A stretch of 7,102 bases of DNA, taken from contig JAUWMD010000135.1 of the NCBI GenBank assembly GCA_030613345.1, forward strand, positions 1 through 7,102, read 5' to 3'. A program made the position numbers and the translations under genes. This document shows, piece after piece, positions 1 to 6,976 of this stretch (position 1 is its first letter; each line of letters opens with the position of its first letter). The notes beneath the pieces are model-generated. The model ran no database searches, had not been told where the DNA came from, and saw only the letters and a list, made by a program, of their open reading frames with translations. This DNA is from Candidatus Krumholzibacteriota bacterium. Lineage in GTDB: Bacteria; Krumholzibacteriota; Krumholzibacteriia; Krumholzibacteriales; Krumholzibacteriaceae.

Positions 1-59
1 GCAAAAGCCTTCAGTTTGTTGTCGTCTCGAAGTGAAATCCTGATCTCGCTTATCTTCAT
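1..59 (-). CDS. spoVG: SpoVG family protein, N-terminal fragment (cut by the window edge)
   Basis: Only the first 19 codons and part of codon 20 are present; the gene continues beyond position 1. The visible peptide starts MKISEIRISLRDDNKLKAFA, which fits the SpoVG N-terminus: a first beta strand of the M-(K/E)-I-(S/T)-(E/D)-(V/I)-R type, then a short turn and K-L-K-A-(F/Y)-A. The start at 59 is preceded by a G-rich ribosome binding site (AGGGGGGG, about 3 nt upstream) in the 21-nt gap after ispE. SpoVG is a small (about 85-100 residue) nucleic-acid-binding regulator, named for septation and sporulation effects in Bacillus but also found in non-sporulating bacteria. The order ispE then spoVG is known in several phyla, which supports the call. 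It is probably the next gene in the same transcript. Uncertainty comes only from the short visible length. Confidence 0.8.
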   Translation of the reverse strand, partial: MKISEIRISLRDDNKLKAF

Positions 60-80
60 GTGCCCCCCCTGAATTCTTGC

Positions 81-968
81 TTACTCCCTTTCGAGGAGTT
101 CCAGTGCCCGTCCGGCGGGATATACGATCCAGGCGGAATGACCTTCGCCGAGCATCAGGTCCCTCACCCTTAACGCCGTCGTGTCGTCTTCGTAAAGCGC
201 GAAACATGCAGACCCGCTTCCGCTCAGCGAACTCAGTCTCGCCCCTTCGCGCTCCAGGAGAACCAGAATGCGGCCGACCTCCGGATACTCCCCGACAACA
301 ACTTCCTGCAAACTGTTGCTGGTCTCGAGAGCGATATCCGGAAAACCCCTCAATCCCCCCAGCAGACGATTAAGTCTATGACCACCCCCTGACCTTGTCA
401 ATATTAAATTAGGATTTTGGAAAGCCCACCTGGTGGAAATGTTTATATCCGGCTTTACGATCAGTATAGTTCCTGCATCGAGCCCGTTTATCTTCTCGAG
501 CAATTCACCCCGTCCCCTCCCGATTGCCGGCGATCCGAACAGGAAAAATGGAACGTCGGAGCCGATCTCGAGGGCCGTCTTCATCATGCGCGGCCCGTCG
601 ATCCCGAGGCCGAACAGCTCGTTCACCCCTGTGAGGACCCCTGCGGCGTCCGAGCTGCCGCCTCCGAGCCCCGCCCCCGCAGGTATGCTCTTCCGGACAC
701 TGATCGATACCCCCCTCCCTTCCCCGTCCTCCCCGAGGATCAGGTCGGCTGCTTTCCAGCAGAGGTTTGAACTGTCCCAGCTGATGCCGGGATCATCGCC
801 CGTCAACGTGATACTGCCGGCGGCCGGCTCTATACGTATGATGTCGAAAAGGGTCACTGGCTGAAACACGGTCTCTATATCATGGTATCCGTCGTCTCGC
901 CTGCGGATCACGTCGAGATAGAGGTTGATCTTGGCGGAGCATCTGACCGTGATGCTTTCGGCGGTCAT
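81..968 (-). CDS. ispE: 4-diphosphocytidyl-2-C-methyl-D-erythritol kinase (IspE)
   Basis: A 295-residue cytosolic GHMP-family kinase, the usual length for IspE. It phosphorylates CDP-ME at the 2-hydroxyl with ATP in the MEP route to IPP and DMAPP. Motif 1 is AKINLYLDV (residues 12-20, K13 in the substrate-site lysine position), followed by RRRDDGYHDIETVF (22-35). The ATP-binding loop is PAGAGLGGGSSDAAG (96-110). The catalytic aspartate is D138 in GSDVPFF, and the third GHMP motif is LSGSGSACFALY (248-259). The frame stays open upstream to 1226, but those 86 extra codons overlap the DUF362 gene and look like noise. The start at 968 has a perfect AGGAGG site about 7-8 nt upstream and puts motif 1 at the expected distance from the N-terminus. 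It lies 58 nt after the DUF362 gene, with no visible promoter or terminator between, and 21 nt before spoVG. All key residues are present, so activity is expected. Confidence 0.97.
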   Translation of the reverse strand: MTAESITVRCSAKINLYLDVIRRRDDGYHDIETVFQPVTLFDIIRIEPAAGSITLTGDDPGISWDSSNLCWKAADLILGEDGEGRGVSISVRKSIPAGAGLGGGSSDAAGVLTGVNELFGLGIDGPRMMKTALEIGSDVPFFLFGSPAIGRGRGELLEKINGLDAGTILIVKPDINISTRWAFQNPNLILTRSGGGHRLNRLLGGLRGFPDIALETSNSLQEVVVGEYPEVGRILVLLEREGARLSSLSGSGSACFALYEDDTTALRVRDLMLGEGHSAWIVYPAGRALELLERE

Positions 969-1026
969 CGACAGGCCTCCTCGGGCAGTCCCGGCAGAGA
1001 TCCCCGGCCCGGGTGAAGCCGCGGGC

Positions 1027-2109
1027 TCAGGTGAAGTCCCGGTAGTTCTCCCACAGGTCGCCCCACTTTGTCTTTCTGAACTTCCTGATCTTCGAGCGGC
1101 CCACGGTCGGGTACCAGAAGAGGTCGTGGTATATGTTACTCGCCATCGGAGCCCATACGAAGAGGGGTGAATGAAGGGCGGCCTTCTCGAGGAACCGGAG
1201 CGGTCCCTTCCTGAGCATCTGGTCACCCCAGATGACGAGGCTCTTCTTCACCCGGAATTCGAAGTCGAGCTCTTCGATATCCTCGCCGACGATCTCGAGA
1301 TTTTTGATCCTTGCCTCGCCAAGGCCCCTCTCCGTCGACCAACGGAGATAATCGATCGACATCGGGTCGAATCCCATGATCTTCGCCGCCACTGCGTCGA
1401 TGGCGACCGAGTCAGCGCTCGCGAGGATCAGGTCGCCCTCGTACAGATCCATCGTCCTCGGACCCGCCCCGTCACCGCAGACCGTCCCGTCCATCACCGC
1501 GAAGATGTTGGGATGGAGCTCGCGCTGCATCAGCAGCAGGTCGACGAGGACCTCGTGCATATACTTGTGGGCGTAATGCCTGACCTCCTTGAGCAGGCCG
1601 CCGAACGAGTTCTTGATCGCTCCAGTCGTCGTCGAGTGGCCGTGGGTCTTTACCGTCGGGAGGTGCAGCACATCTTTTCCGATGTACATTTTCGGGATCT
1701 CTATCCCCTCGGGGAATATCTCGCCGAGCTTGAGCAGTTCGGAGCGGAACTCGTAGACCGTCCATTCTACCTCGGTAAGCGGGATGAAGGGCAGCCCGTA
1801 CCTGTCGAGGATCGGCATCCAGAGATTGTTTACTGCGCCCTTTCTCGGGTTGGTAACGACCGTCCTGTTCTCGACGGGAATGATCGACTCCCCCGTGTAT
1901 CCCCGACCTAGAAGATCCTTCACTACCCCCTCGAGCTGCCACGGCTGGCTCGAGCAGGCGGGAAAGTACTTCGTCCACGAGAGGTTGAGCTTGATCAGCA
2001 GGTCCCTCTCGGCCTTGAGGACATCCCCGGCACCAGCCATATCCATGAGGCGGTGATAATCGTCAATGATCGTTTCCGGGGTCGTCCTGAGAACCGCTAC
2101 CTTTGACAT
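1027..2109 (-). CDS. DUF362 domain-containing protein
   Basis: A 360-residue protein with no signal peptide or clear membrane span. It matches the DUF362 family (PF04015): the N-terminal strand LLIKLNLSW (37-45) corresponds to the family's LLKPN motif. After it come LHLPTVKTHGHSTTTGAIKN (148-167) with the K-T-H and G-x-x-K-N signature, MDGTVCGDGAGP (206-217), SADSVAIDAVAAKIMG (231-246) and YLRWSTERGLG (254-264). About 70 C-terminal residues (290-360) are basic and aromatic and lie outside the core. Only two cysteines occur (C52, C211), so the ferredoxin-like 4Fe-4S segment that some DUF362 proteins carry is absent. The biochemical role of this family is not settled and I assign none. The start at 2109 has GGAGAGGTGG just upstream. 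It lies 48 nt downstream of the UbiA-family gene and 58 nt upstream of ispE, so it is probably co-transcribed with envelope genes. Confidence 0.85.
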   Translation of the reverse strand: MSKVAVLRTTPETIIDDYHRLMDMAGAGDVLKAERDLLIKLNLSWTKYFPACSSQPWQLEGVVKDLLGRGYTGESIIPVENRTVVTNPRKGAVNNLWMPILDRYGLPFIPLTEVEWTVYEFRSELLKLGEIFPEGIEIPKMYIGKDVLHLPTVKTHGHSTTTGAIKNSFGGLLKEVRHYAHKYMHEVLVDLLLMQRELHPNIFAVMDGTVCGDGAGPRTMDLYEGDLILASADSVAIDAVAAKIMGFDPMSIDYLRWSTERGLGEARIKNLEIVGEDIEELDFEFRVKKSLVIWGDQMLRKGPLRFLEKAALHSPLFVWAPMASNIYHDLFWYPTVGRSKIRKFRKTKWGDLWENYRDFT

Positions 2110-2131
2110 TCAAAAACCACCTCTCCCGGCG

Positions 2132-2159
2132 GAGACTATCGTCACAGGACGATCGCCTC
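2132..2159 (-). other. Small intercistronic inverted repeat
   Basis: A perfect 6-bp stem (ATCGTC, loop acag, GACGAT at 2138-2153) sits between the UbiA-family gene and the DUF362 gene. A few more matching pairs (GAG with CTC, 2132-2134 and 2157-2159) extend it imperfectly into the stop codon of the upstream gene. There is no U-tract on the minus-strand transcript, so it does not look like an intrinsic terminator. It may affect mRNA stability or be chance. Confidence 0.25.
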
Positions 2160-3045
2160 ACCGGACGATTATATATACTACCGCTGCGAACCAGAGGAAC
2201 ACGTCGATGATTATTGCTTTCTCGGTCAGCAGGACGCCCGACGGATCGCCTCCCTCTTGCCTGCTGTATACGAGATAGAGATACCTCATGATCCCGAAGA
2301 CGACGAATGGTATCGTATACACGAGGTCCATCGTATCGAACTTCAGGACCGTCGACGGCCAGACCGTGTATATCGAGTACGAGATGATCGAGGCCGTGGC
2401 AGAAAGGCTGACAAGCTGGTCGAGCAGAGTCACGGAATAATCCTTCAGTGACATGCGGTGATCGCCCGCCGAGACGAGATTGGTGATCTCGTTCCTTCTC
2501 TTGCAGATCGCGAGGAAGAGAGACAGGAACAGCGTACATATCCACAGCCACGGCGAAAACTCGAGGTCGGGTATCACTGGGTGGAGCACCGCCACTCCCG
2601 CAGCCGCCCTGATCAGAAAGCTGAACGAGATCGCGATGACGTCTAGTATCACTACATTGCGGAAGACCAGCGAGTAGGCAAGGTTGACCCCGACGAACAC
2701 CGCCGCGAGAAGAAAGAACTCGCTCCCGAGAACCCACGACACGGGAAGCAGCGCCGCTATCAGGAGAACGGCAAAACCGGCCGCGAATCGAGGGCTGACC
2801 CTGCCGGCCGCTATCGGGCGCGCCGCCTTCTTCGGATGCTCCCTGTCCCTGTCACGGTCGAATATGTCATTGAGTATGTAAATCGCACCGGAGAGGGCGC
2901 AGAACACGACGAAACCGTAGAAACTCAGACGGACGAGCTCGGGATCGGTGAATCTCTTCGAGAAGACGATGCCGGCAAAGAGGACCATGTTCTTGGTCCA
3001 CTGTTTGGGCCGCATCGAGACAATCAGGTACCAGATCTTTTTCAT
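2158..3045 (-). CDS. UbiA-superfamily prenyltransferase, decaprenyl-phosphate phosphoribosyltransferase (DPPR synthase) type
   Basis: A 295-residue integral membrane protein with about eight or nine hydrophobic segments. It starts with the hallmark RPKQWTKN (12-19) of the DPPR-synthase branch (mycobacterial Rv3806c). The first Mg-binding motif is NDIFDRDRDREHPKKAARPI (59-78), with D60, D63 and D67, followed by AAG. The second region is YSLVFRNVVILDVIAISF (124-141) and then LIRAAAG, and a conserved CKRRNEI lies at 181-187. In the known family the enzyme moves 5-phosphoribose from PRPP onto polyprenyl phosphate in the membrane. The product is a donor precursor for ribo- or arabinofuranosyl units. 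Activity here is inferred, and other polyprenyl acceptors are possible. No DprE1/DprE2 epimerase is in view. The start at 3045 has a weak site (AAGGA about 17 nt upstream) but gives a family-typical N-terminus. It lies 33 nt after the O-antigen ligase gene, so translation may depend on coupling. Confidence 0.88.
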   Translation of the reverse strand: MKKIWYLIVSMRPKQWTKNMVLFAGIVFSKRFTDPELVRLSFYGFVVFCALSGAIYILNDIFDRDRDREHPKKAARPIAAGRVSPRFAAGFAVLLIAALLPVSWVLGSEFFLLAAVFVGVNLAYSLVFRNVVILDVIAISFSFLIRAAAGVAVLHPVIPDLEFSPWLWICTLFLSLFLAICKRRNEITNLVSAGDHRMSLKDYSVTLLDQLVSLSATASIISYSIYTVWPSTVLKFDTMDLVYTIPFVVFGIMRYLYLVYSRQEGGDPSGVLLTEKAIIIDVFLWFAAVVYIIVR

Positions 3046-3078
3046 GTCGGCTAATATACACGTCCTTGAGACCGCGGG

Positions 3079-4284
3079 TCAAGTGGCGCCGCGAATAATC
3101 CGGCGCCGCCGCTCCCTGTATACGGCCGCGTTCAATCCGACTATTATCAACATCATCGTCAGAACTTCGGCGTCGCCGAAGTTCCAGTCGAACATCCCGT
3201 TGACGATGAAACCCGTCATCGCGCCGAGGGATCCGGCAGTGAGGGCTCTCTCGGGCGGTGGCAGGTCGAGCCGCAGGTTCCTTCCCACGATCCTGAACAT
3301 CGCGGCGATCAGCCAGACGAAGGCAACAAGCCCGACCGTCCCGAGCGTCACAGCCACATGAAGGAAGATATTATGCATGTGGCCGTACACATGGACAGCC
3401 TCCGGCGGCATGTGCTCCCTGTATATATCGGAGAGGTCTGCAGGTCCCGTGCCGATGACCGGGTGCTCCCTGAATATCGAGATCCCGCCCTTGACGAGGT
3501 TGATCCTCTGGATGTTCGTCCTGAACTGAAAGTCCCAGATGGTCGCTATCCTGTCGCGGTACGCTCCGGGCGCCAGCATCAACCACGCGGCGACGACGAC
3601 CAGATAAACGGGGATCCAGCGTCTTCGCAAGACGACGATTATTACGATGCCTGAAACGAACATGGCGAGCCATGACGACCGGGTCTGCGTAAGCAGAAGG
3701 GATGCGGAGGCCGTGGCCGCCGCGATCATCGAGAAGACCCTCAGTCTTCGTGATATCCCTCCGGCGATCGACACCGCCGAGTAGAGAGACAGGAGCAGCA
3801 TCATGATCCCGCCGAACGTCATCTCGTTCGAGAATGAACCGGGCGTCCTCTCCAGACCGCCCCTCCCCATCCCGAGGAAATAAATGACCACACCGTAGAC
3901 GGCAGAGCCCGTCCCCGAAACGAGCAGGACGCCGTAGACCCTGCTTCGGACCGATTCATCGGCCGCCAGCGACGCAGCGAGCCAGACGGTGACAAACAGC
4001 AGATAGTTTTTCAGATTCCCGAAGGCCGCGGCCGGATCGCCGGAGAGAAGTGAAGAGATGATCGAGGCAAGTATGAACGCCGCAAGGGGAAGGGCAAGCA
4101 ACAGCCTTCCCGGTCTGCAGGATCGATCGAGTACACAGAGCGCCGTCCAGAGAAGCACGGTGATACTGAGAGAGATCTGGTTCGCGGCGATCGAGAAGGT
4201 CGACGTGAAGATGAATATGCCGAAAAAGATCAGTGTCGCCTGCCGCAAACGGTCAACGGCCGGACGGCACTCAGCCCCTTTCAT
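3079..4284 (-). CDS. O-antigen ligase / polymerase family membrane protein (Wzy_C domain)
   Basis: A 401-residue polytopic inner-membrane protein, typical length for WaaL/Wzy proteins, with roughly ten to twelve membrane segments. The Wzy_C (PF04932) core is clear. A helix ends in TQTRSSWLAMF (199-209, conserved arginine R202), followed by a large periplasmic loop (about 240-305) with RINLVKGGISIFREHPVIGT (260-279) and the H-x-H-N motif GHMHNIFLHVAVTLG (301-315). The histidine in that motif is thought to be catalytic in WaaL. The C-terminus is a membrane pair with a strongly basic tail (RERRRRIIR). Members move glycan from undecaprenyl pyrophosphate to lipid A core or protein, or polymerise repeat units. 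Sequence alone does not separate ligase from polymerase. The start at 4284 lies inside the end of the 832-residue gene (14-nt overlap) with GGAGG only 3 nt before the ATG, which suggests translational coupling. Confidence 0.9.
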   Translation of the reverse strand: MKGAECRPAVDRLRQATLIFFGIFIFTSTFSIAANQISLSITVLLWTALCVLDRSCRPGRLLLALPLAAFILASIISSLLSGDPAAAFGNLKNYLLFVTVWLAASLAADESVRSRVYGVLLVSGTGSAVYGVVIYFLGMGRGGLERTPGSFSNEMTFGGIMMLLLSLYSAVSIAGGISRRLRVFSMIAAATASASLLLTQTRSSWLAMFVSGIVIIVVLRRRWIPVYLVVVAAWLMLAPGAYRDRIATIWDFQFRTNIQRINLVKGGISIFREHPVIGTGPADLSDIYREHMPPEAVHVYGHMHNIFLHVAVTLGTVGLVAFVWLIAAMFRIVGRNLRLDLPPPERALTAGSLGAMTGFIVNGMFDWNFGDAEVLTMMLIIVGLNAAVYRERRRRIIRGAT

Positions 4285-6769
4285 GTTCCTCCACCCCGCT
4301 GCCTCTCGTGAATTCGACGAGGATACCCGATATCTTCTCCGTCTTCCCTCCGGTCAGGGCCCTCGATATCTCCATCAGCACACCGGAGACTCCCTCGGGT
4401 ATGGAGTCAGTATCGACTCGCTTCAGCCCGATTTCACCGCTATCCTCCGCTGCGCGCGCTTCCCAGACCATTCCCATCTCTCCGGACAGGTTTCCCGCGG
4501 CATGCAACAGCGCGGCCGTGCCGACGGCTCCCTCGGTGCGGATTATCACGAGCTTCTCTTCCCTGCCACGGAACAGGCTTCGTACGACCGCTTCACCGAG
4601 CAGTGACGCACGCCTCACATCGTCGTCCCGATGCCCCCCACCGCGGCTGATCTCGACCAGCCTCGAGCCTGCCGAGGCAGCTGCGGCGGCCAGCCTCTCC
4701 AGGGGCAGAACGACCTTGCGTATATAAGCGTCGAGCGGATTCGACAGCTCCCGCACCGTCATGTCGAAATCGACTATCATCACGTCGGGCGAGATCTCCC
4801 CAACGAGCCTGATGGTGGAGAGGCGATCCTCGAGCAGACCGAGATAAGCCCCGTCGGGCGGCTGGAGCCATGCCGAGCTCTCCCTCACTATGAAAAGATC
4901 GTCGGTTATCACCGACAGGCTCGCCGACCGGCCGAACCTCACGGGAGAGGTCCTCACGACCGGCCCGTTGCCGGCGGCCACGACTTTCATCCCGTCGAAC
5001 GGCCCGATTTTCGCGGGGCCGCTGCCGACCGCCTCGGAGGGGTCTCCGAGGATCCTGACGGGAACGCCGTAGCGCTCCAGCTGGTCGAATCTTTCCGGAG
5101 GCACCCTGCCCGCGTAAGAGGACGAGATCACGATCTCGTCGACACCGTGGTGGGCGGCGATGCTCTCGATCTCCCCCATGCTCCCGAGGACGGGAATACC
5201 GTGGATCATTCTCCCGTGCATCGAACGCCTGTCGTCGAGCCAGCCGACCGGGTGCAGGCCTTTCGTCTGCTTGACCTGGTGGAGAACGGCCTCTGCGACA
5301 TGGCCCGTCTCGCCGATGACGACCCTCCGGCCTTCGACCTCCTCGTGCGCGGGAAGCTCGTGGAACCAGCGGGTGGCCACCCTCGCTCCCGCCATGAACA
5401 CGGTCAGGATGAACAGGTCTATGAGGAAGGCCGAGCGGGGGAACGATTCGAACCTGAACAGGAATGTGAAGAGGACCACCATGATCACCGAACCCACGGT
5501 GACCGCCCTGAATATCCTCACTATGTCGTCGAATGTCGTATATCGCCAGACGGCCTTGTAAAGCCCGTAGTAATAAAAGACGGCCGTCCTGATCACGATG
5601 ACTATGGGAAAGCTGACTATCATAGTCCGGGTCTCCGCCTCCGGGAAGCTGAAGTTGAGGCGGATCATGTAGCTGAGGACGTAGCTCCCGCCGATCAGTA
5701 CGAGGTCGGTGAGAGCCGAGGCGAATATCCGCCTCGCGCTCCCCGCTTCCCCACCCTTTTCCAACTTCCTGATCTTGAAGACGGCCCAGAGAAAGAAACC
5801 TGTCCAGATGACAGCAAGGCCGGAGATGAACTCGTTCTCGCCGCTTACCAGGAGAAACGCGCTCCCGCCGAGCAGTGCCGCGATGAAATACTCGAGAAGA
5901 GCGACCTGCTTGTGAGAAAGACCGAGGTCCGTCAGCCTCTGGTAGTAGTGCGTCCTGTGTGCGGCGAAGATCTTCTTTCTCTGTATCACCCTTCTCGCCA
6001 GTGTAAGAGCCGCGTCCCCGAAGACCCCTCCCATCAGGAGTATCGTTACGAATGCCGGGACGCCGTGGCGTGCGCCCGCAATCGAAAGTACGGCGAAGAT
6101 GAATCCGATGAAGGTGGACCCGCTGTCTCCCATGAATATCCTGGCAGGGGGGAAATTATAGCGGAGGAATCCGAACAGCACGCCGGCGATGGCCGCATAT
6201 ACCAGTCCGAAGGCCGGATCTCCCGCCGCGAAGCCGAGCAGCACGAGGAATACGGCGGCTATCATGCCGACGCCCGCCGCCAGCCCGTCGAGCCCGTCGA
6301 TGAAATTGTAGAAATTGACGATTGCCGTTATCCAGAGGACCGTGAGCGGGATCGCCGCCGGGCCGAGCGGTACCGTCCCGAGAAGGGGGATCCTGAATTC
6401 CTCGAGGACTACGCCGGATGCTATGACTGCTCCGGCGGCTGTCAGCTGTGCGGCCAGTTTAAGCTTTGCGTCGAGACCCCGGAGGTCGTCGATGAGCCCT
6501 ACCGCGGCTATCATCGCCGCCGCCCCGAAGATCCCGACCTTCGAATCAACGCCCGGCAGCGGATCGAATCCCGCCAGCCTGGCAGTGAACATGGTCAGAA
6601 AGAACGCGAGCACGATCGCGACCCCGCCGAGACGCGGTTTGGGCACCTCGTGAGAGCCGCGGTCCGTCGGCATGTCCAGCAGGGACCGGCGGAGCGAGTA
6701 ACGCAGTATCGCCCCCGTCATAAGGAACGAGAGCAGTAATGCCTCGAGAAAGAAAAGAAGTTCACGCAT
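4271..6769 (-). CDS. Fused WecA/WbpL-type sugar-1-phosphate transferase and WbpM/CapD-type protein with degenerate dehydratase domain
   Basis: An 832-residue protein in one unbroken frame. Residues 1-335 form a full polyprenyl-phosphate N-acetylhexosamine-1-phosphate transferase of the MraY/WecA/WbpL family with about ten or eleven membrane helices. Its motifs are intact: RGSHEVPKPRLGG (37-49), GLIDDLRGLDAKLK (91-104, D94/D95), NFYNFIDGLDGLAAG (152-166), FMGDSGS (212-218) and the cytosolic HRTHYYQRL (271-279). After a short charged linker (335-347), four more membrane segments (about 347-470) include YYGLYKAVWRYTTFDDI (400-416), typical of WbpM/CapD/FlmA proteins. A CoA_binding_3-like Rossmann domain follows (about 480-575; RRVVIGETGHVAEA). 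Residues about 610-825 resemble the UDP-GlcNAc 4,6-dehydratase SDR fold: PDVMIVDFD (661-669), NPLDAYIRKVVLPLERLAAA (677-696), RLVEIS (703-708) and VIIRTEGAVG (741-750). The GxxGxxG motif and the catalytic TDK and K residues are missing. The first module should start glycan synthesis on undecaprenyl phosphate; the second is probably non-catalytic. The start has GGAAG 6 nt upstream. It is the first gene of the leftward operon. Confidence 0.9.
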   Translation of the reverse strand: MRELLFFLEALLLSFLMTGAILRYSLRRSLLDMPTDRGSHEVPKPRLGGVAIVLAFFLTMFTARLAGFDPLPGVDSKVGIFGAAAMIAAVGLIDDLRGLDAKLKLAAQLTAAGAVIASGVVLEEFRIPLLGTVPLGPAAIPLTVLWITAIVNFYNFIDGLDGLAAGVGMIAAVFLVLLGFAAGDPAFGLVYAAIAGVLFGFLRYNFPPARIFMGDSGSTFIGFIFAVLSIAGARHGVPAFVTILLMGGVFGDAALTLARRVIQRKKIFAAHRTHYYQRLTDLGLSHKQVALLEYFIAALLGGSAFLLVSGENEFISGLAVIWTGFFLWAVFKIRKLEKGGEAGSARRIFASALTDLVLIGGSYVLSYMIRLNFSFPEAETRTMIVSFPIVIVIRTAVFYYYGLYKAVWRYTTFDDIVRIFRAVTVGSVIMVVLFTFLFRFESFPRSAFLIDLFILTVFMAGARVATRWFHELPAHEEVEGRRVVIGETGHVAEAVLHQVKQTKGLHPVGWLDDRRSMHGRMIHGIPVLGSMGEIESIAAHHGVDEIVISSSYAGRVPPERFDQLERYGVPVRILGDPSEAVGSGPAKIGPFDGMKVVAAGNGPVVRTSPVRFGRSASLSVITDDLFIVRESSAWLQPPDGAYLGLLEDRLSTIRLVGEISPDVMIVDFDMTVRELSNPLDAYIRKVVLPLERLAAAAASAGSRLVEISRGGGHRDDDVRRASLLGEAVVRSLFRGREEKLVIIRTEGAVGTAALLHAAGNLSGEMGMVWEARAAEDSGEIGLKRVDTDSIPEGVSGVLMEISRALTGGKTEKISGILVEFTRGSGVEEHERG

Positions 6770-6810
6770 GTAGTTCTTCCAGGGCGAAATGCCGCATTCC
6801 GCAAAGCCTG

Positions 6811-6839
6811 ATAATACTTTATGCAGGGCGGGCGGACAA
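6811..6839 (-). promoter_or_regulatory. Predicted sigma70-type promoter of the leftward polysaccharide/ispE operon
   Basis: On the minus strand, TTGTCC (6839-6834, 4 of 6 to TTGACA) and TATTAT (6816-6811, 5 of 6 to TATAAT) are separated by exactly 17 nt. Transcription would start near 6804-6805, leaving a leader of about 35 nt before the ATG at 6769, with the GGAAG ribosome binding site inside it. This is the best-spaced promoter in the divergent region. I see no equally good promoter in the short gaps further down the operon. Confidence 0.5.
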
Positions 6840-6970
6840 GCGATTTCGGCTGCTCAGGCAATACCCGGCCGTTTGCAGATTATTCTTGCCCGGTCAGCTA
6901 CACGTCGAATAAGATTTACCGGATCAATGCGGTCCAATGTGCTCTCCGGATCTGAATAATCAGGAAAGGC

Positions 6971-6976
6971 AGGAGG
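6971..6976 (+). promoter_or_regulatory. Ribosome binding site of the rightward glycosyltransferase gene
   Basis: A perfect AGGAGG lies 9 nt before the ATG at 6986. It fixes the start of a gene whose visible part is very short and supports the plus-strand reading over the longer antisense reading frame. Confidence 0.75.

Noticed and set aside
969..1226. An 86-codon N-terminal extension of IspE
   Set aside because: It overlaps the end of the DUF362 gene, has a Ser/Arg/Gly/Thr-rich composition unlike IspE, and the inner start at 968 has a perfect AGGAGG site and the family-typical N-terminus.
1171..1911. A 246-codon plus-strand open frame opposite the DUF362 gene
   Set aside because: Low-complexity charged composition with no family resemblance; it is the antisense shadow of a gene with conserved motifs.
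4901..4916. A perfect hairpin (GTCGGT, loop tatc, ACCGAC)
   Set aside because: It lies inside the coding region of the fusion gene with no T-tract, and a 6-bp stem is easily produced by chance in GC-rich coding DNA.
4631..6739. A 702-codon open frame on the plus strand, antisense to the fusion gene
   Set aside because: Its product is rich in Arg, Glu, Asp, His and Pro with no recognisable domain or membrane segment. It lies wholly opposite a gene with clear family motifs. Long antisense frames are expected in GC-rich coding DNA.
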